From Myxococcales bacterium (GTDB lineage: Bacteria > Myxococcota_A > Polyangia > Polyangiales > Polyangiaceae), in NCBI GenBank assembly GCA_016706225.1, contig JADJKB010000005.1:62001-126000 (forward strand): a DNA stretch of 64,000 nt, in the 5' to 3' direction. The notes below the pieces were generated by a model. That model was not told where the DNA came from, did not search any database, and saw only the letters and a list, made by a program, of their open reading frames with translations. Both the position numbers and the translations under genes were made by a program. Positions 60,892 through 64,000 of the stretch are shown in pieces. Every line of letters begins with the position of its first letter. The stretch's first letter is position 1.

Positions 60892-62103
60892 TCAGGCGCG
60901 GGTCGTTCGCAGCGCTTCGACCCCGGGCAGCTTCTGACCCTCGAGCAACTCGAGCGCCGCGCCACCACCCGTGGAAACGAAGCTGATCTTCTGCGTGAGA
61001 CCCTCACCGGCCTTGCGCAGGGCCGAGGCGCTGTCGCCGCCGCCCACGACGGTGAACCCGCGCGCTTCGGCGAGCGCCCGGGCCATGCCGTTCGTGCCGG
61101 CCGCAAATGCCTGGTTCTCGAACAGCCCCATGGGGCCATTCCAGAAGATGGTCTTGGCGTCGAACACACGCTTCTTGAAGGCTTCGAGGGTCGCTGGACC
61201 AATATCGAGGGCCAGCGTGCCATCGGGGACCTTGCCGACCTCGACCGTGGTGCCGGTCTCCGCGTCGGTGCTCGACGCCACGATGACGTCGCTGGGCAGC
61301 ACGATGTCGATGCCCTTGTCGCGGGCTTTGTCGAGCAAGGTGCGGGCGGCGGCCAGGAAGTCTTTCTCGACCAGGCTCGCCTTCATGTCGTGGCCCTTGG
61401 CTGCGAGCAGCGTGTTGGCCATGGCGCCACCAATACAAATGGCCGTGCATTTTCCGAGCAACGACTCGATGACGCCGATCTTGTCGGTCACCTTTGCGCC
61501 GCCCAGCACCGCCACGAAGGGTTTCTCTGGCGCCTCCAGCACGCGCGACAGGTTCGAGACCTCGTTCTTCATCAAGAAGCCCATGGCGCGGACCTGCATC
61601 AGCCGCGGCAATGCTTCGACCGAGGCATGCGCGCGGTGGGCAGCGCCGAAGGCGTCGTTGACGTAGACCGTGCACAACGCCGCCAGCTCCTTGGCGAAGG
61701 CTTCGTCGTTCGCCTCTTCTTCGGCGTGGAAGCGCAGGTTCTCGAGCAGCACCACCTGCCCGTCCCGCAGATCTTGGACGACCTTCTTGGCGGCGTCCCC
61801 GACACAGTCATCGGGCACGTGCACCTCCCACCCCGTGAGCTCCGCCAGTCTCGCGCCCACCGGTTCGATGGAATACTGAGGCACCGGTTTGCCCTTGGGA
61901 CGCCCCAGGTGGCTGGCGAGGATGACCTTGGCGCCCGCTTTTACCGCGTGCTCCACGGTCGGCAACGCTGCACGGATGCGCTCGTCGTCGGTGATCGCGC
62001 CAGTCTTCTTGTCGAGGGGGACGTTGAAGTCCACGCGAATGAAGACCTTCTGTCCGGCGAGCTCGAGCTCGTCGATGCAGCGGATGCCATCGAGCATTGC
62101 CAT
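60892..62103 (-). CDS. pgk: Phosphoglycerate kinase
   Basis: 403 residues. RVDFNVPLD, SHLGRPKG, YVNDAFGAAHRAHAS, VLGGAKVTDKIGVI, FWNGPMGLFE and GGGDSAS are all canonical. It makes ATP from 1,3-BPG. It is between gap and tpiA with short gaps, so one operon is likely. Confidence 0.97.
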   Translation of the reverse strand: MAMLDGIRCIDELELAGQKVFIRVDFNVPLDKKTGAITDDERIRAALPTVEHAVKAGAKVILASHLGRPKGKPVPQYSIEPVGARLAELTGWEVHVPDDCVGDAAKKVVQDLRDGQVVLLENLRFHAEEEANDEAFAKELAALCTVYVNDAFGAAHRAHASVEALPRLMQVRAMGFLMKNEVSNLSRVLEAPEKPFVAVLGGAKVTDKIGVIESLLGKCTAICIGGAMANTLLAAKGHDMKASLVEKDFLAAARTLLDKARDKGIDIVLPSDVIVASSTDAETGTTVEVGKVPDGTLALDIGPATLEAFKKRVFDAKTIFWNGPMGLFENQAFAAGTNGMARALAEARGFTVVGGGDSASALRKAGEGLTQKISFVSTGGGAALELLEGQKLPGVEALRTTRA

Positions 62104-62137
62104 GGTGCGTCCTTCTCAGCTGAAAAGAGCGGGCCGC

Positions 62138-63160
62138 TCAGCCCTTCTTCACCATCAGCCGCATCAGGTCGATCATGCGGCAGGAGAAGCCCCACTCGTT
62201 GTCGTACCAGGAGAAGACCTTCGCCATGTTGTCGCCCATGGTCAGGGTCTGAGTCGAGTCGAACGCGCTCGATGCCGGGTGACCGATGAAGTCGCAGGAA
62301 ACCAGCTCTTCGTCGATGTAGTAGAGGATGTCCTTGAGCGGCCCGCTCTCGGCGGCCTTTTTCATTGCCGCGTTGATGCTCGCGACGGTGACGGCCTTCT
62401 CCGTCACGACAGTGAGGTCGACCAAGGAGACGTCCACCGTCGGGACGCGGATCGCAGTGCCGTGGCACTTGCCCTTGAGCGCCGGGATCACCTCGGCGAT
62501 GGCCTTCGCGGCGCCGGTGCTCGTCGGCACCATGCTGACCGCCGCGGCGCGTGCACGCCTCAAGTCACCCTTACGGTGCGGGAGATCGAGCAGGTTCTGG
62601 TCGTTGGTGTAGGCGTGAATCGTGGTCATGAACGCGTTTGCGATGCCGAACTCGTCCAGCAGCACCTTCGCCACCGGCGCCAGGCAGTTGGTGGTGCACG
62701 AGCCGTTGGAGACCACGTGGTGCTTCGCGCCGTCGTACTCCGCGTCGTTGACTCCCATCACGACCGTCAGGTCGTGGTTCTTGGCCGGCGCGCTGATCAG
62801 CACCTTCTTGGCGCCAGCCTCGATGTGGGCAACGGCCTTGGCCTTGTCGGTGAAGAGCCCGGTGCACTCGAGCACGATGTCGACCCCCTGGCTCTTCCAG
62901 GGAAGATCCTTCGGGTCCCGGATGGCGGTGACGGCGATGTCACGGCCGCCGACGCTGATCCCGGTGTCCTTGTGCCCGACGGGAGCGGCGGTGAACGTGC
63001 GGTGCACCGAATCGTACTTCAGGAGATGGGCCAGTGTTCGCGTGTCGACCAGGTCGTTGATGGCCACGACCTCGACGTCGGTGACCTTCTGCTGAACGAG
63101 AGCGCGCAGAACACAGCGGCCGATGCGGCCGAACCCGTTGATCGCGATCTTGGTTGCCAT
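62138..63160 (-). CDS. gap: Glyceraldehyde-3-phosphate dehydrogenase
   Basis: 340 residues. INGFGRIGRCVLRAL (NAD binding), catalytic Cys in SNGSCTTNCLAPV, THAYTNDQ-like region, and terminal YDNEWGFSCRM. It is the first gene of the glycolytic operon; 200 bp upstream hold its promoter region with no other gene. Confidence 0.97.
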   Translation of the reverse strand: MATKIAINGFGRIGRCVLRALVQQKVTDVEVVAINDLVDTRTLAHLLKYDSVHRTFTAAPVGHKDTGISVGGRDIAVTAIRDPKDLPWKSQGVDIVLECTGLFTDKAKAVAHIEAGAKKVLISAPAKNHDLTVVMGVNDAEYDGAKHHVVSNGSCTTNCLAPVAKVLLDEFGIANAFMTTIHAYTNDQNLLDLPHRKGDLRRARAAAVSMVPTSTGAAKAIAEVIPALKGKCHGTAIRVPTVDVSLVDLTVVTEKAVTVASINAAMKKAAESGPLKDILYYIDEELVSCDFIGHPASSAFDSTQTLTMGDNMAKVFSWYDNEWGFSCRMIDLMRLMVKKG

Positions 63161-63378
63161 GTCTCGTCTCCTCGGCGCTTGCTATCGGGCCATTTGCCCG
63201 ACAGCTTCGGCCGCTGCTGGTGCTCCCCACGCACGCTCATCGAGCGCCACGGGGGACCGGAACCTAGCGACGCCCGGGGGGCTGGTCAAGGACGGGTCCG
63301 CGCGCCTCCGAGTGCGCTCGTAACCTGCTCCAAGTTCGCGGTTTGGCCGGGAAAATTCTGCGCCGCCGGTCTCCGGTC

Positions 63379-63942
63379 TCAGCCCTTGAACGACGACTTC
63401 ACGTCTTGGTTCATCAAGACGACGATGGCCCAGATGCCGATGGGTAGACCGAGGAAGCAGCACGGCGACGTGCAGGGAAGGGCGGCGAGCACGGAGGCAG
63501 CCATGGCCAATCCATAACTCTCCAGCTTCTTCATCTTCAGCGCGCCGAAGATCACGAGGCCGCCCATCAACAACCAGATCACGTTGAAGACGAGCCCCAG
63601 CACCCCACCGAACAGACTTCCGACTCCGCCGCTGTCACCGCTCGCTGCGGCGAACGCGCCGATCCCAGTCCCGAGCAGGTTCATCAGCAGGCTGACGAGC
63701 TGGTAGAGGATGCCGATGATGGCGGTGACGAGCAGGCCGATCGCTGGGGCGCCGACCATGCCCTCAGCCTTGCCCGACATGCCGCCGGGCGGGCCGCCGG
63801 GGAAGCCGCCACCCGGAGGTGCGAAACCACCGCCCGGAGGAGCGAAGCCACCAGGTGGTCCCGGTGGCGGCCCGTAGCCGCCGGGAGGACCAGGAGGGGG
63901 GCCAGGAGGACCGCCGTAACCGCCGGGGGGATAACCTTGCAT
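63379..63942 (-). CDS. Membrane protein with Gly/Pro/Tyr-rich N-terminus
   Basis: 187 residues from ATG 63942 (MQGYPPGGYGGPPGPP). The first 60 residues are Pro/Gly-rich and disordered. Four hydrophobic helices follow (IGLLVTAIIGILYQLVSLL; LFGGVLGLVFNVIWLLMGGLVIFGALKM; YGLAMAASVLAALPC; CFLGLPIGIWAIVVLM). The build matches the DUF4190/small membrane proteins often found with such N-termini, function unknown. No gene is supported between it and the window end. Confidence 0.7.
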   Translation of the reverse strand: MQGYPPGGYGGPPGPPPGPPGGYGPPPGPPGGFAPPGGGFAPPGGGFPGGPPGGMSGKAEGMVGAPAIGLLVTAIIGILYQLVSLLMNLLGTGIGAFAAASGDSGGVGSLFGGVLGLVFNVIWLLMGGLVIFGALKMKKLESYGLAMAASVLAALPCTSPCCFLGLPIGIWAIVVLMNQDVKSSFKG

Positions 63943-64000
63943 TTTGCGTAAGGCACCCGGCCTACGCATGGAAGTCAATCGGAGAGGGCAGGTTCTGCTG

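Overview
The window looks like a chromosomal piece of a high-GC myxobacterium (Myxococcota, probably Polyangiales/Sorangiineae-like). The reasons are very high GC, many outer-membrane lipoproteins with long Gly/Ser-rich linkers, proteins ending in MYXO-CTERM-like tails, a Myxococcales-type ECF sigma factor beside a Hanks-type kinase, and an isc-hsc Fe-S cluster operon.

Left third (1-29.5 kb): a metal/redox-stress accessory region. It holds a complete Cu/Ag-type RND efflux operon (outer-membrane factor, adaptor, pump; 12.7-19.2 kb) with a coupled hemerythrin, a second hemerythrin, small lipoproteins with a heavy-metal-binding CPMHPxV...CPxCGM module, TRASH-like, cupredoxin, Rieske and c-heme proteins, a broken multicopper oxidase, a PepSY membrane protein, and a lone YcaO-family cyclodehydratase. 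Two paralogous six-cysteine lipoproteins sit near the two ends. The main discovery is regulatory: 17-bp palindromes of the form GTGAYCG-N3-CGRTCAC recur at least 16 times in intergenic positions, and most of the genes behind them have textbook sigma-54 promoters (YGGCAY-N5-TTGC) 40-130 bp downstream. The region therefore behaves as one sigma-54/enhancer-binding-protein regulon. Several promoters place the start codon only 2-9 nt after the predicted transcription start. One promoter (22.5 kb) has no gene behind it and may make an antisense/small RNA. About seven genes here are frameshifted, while the efflux operon and the YcaO gene are intact. A separate Fur box controls a small gene plus an outer-membrane protein at 23.7 kb.

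Junction (29.9-33.5 kb): an HTH protein, a small protein and a large serine recombinase. The last codons of the recombinase lie inside the 3' end of an initiator tRNA-fMet gene (minus strand), so the left region is plausibly an integrated element whose other end is outside the window.

Right half (33.6-64 kb): core-like chromosome with intact genes. It contains a copper-monooxygenase-like lipoprotein, a few small conserved proteins, an ABC-F ATPase, a four-cysteine MerR regulator followed by iscS-iscU-iscA-hscB-hscA-fdx, an orphan TRAP-type solute-binding protein, a block of secreted proteases and Cys-rich lipoproteins that share a previously unnamed seven-cysteine module, a pseudokinase-kinase with an anti-sigma-like zinc finger beside its ECF sigma factor, a GT-C membrane glycosyltransferase, and gap-pgk-tpiA-secG.

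All functional calls come from reading motifs by eye. No database search, structure prediction or promoter-scoring program was run.
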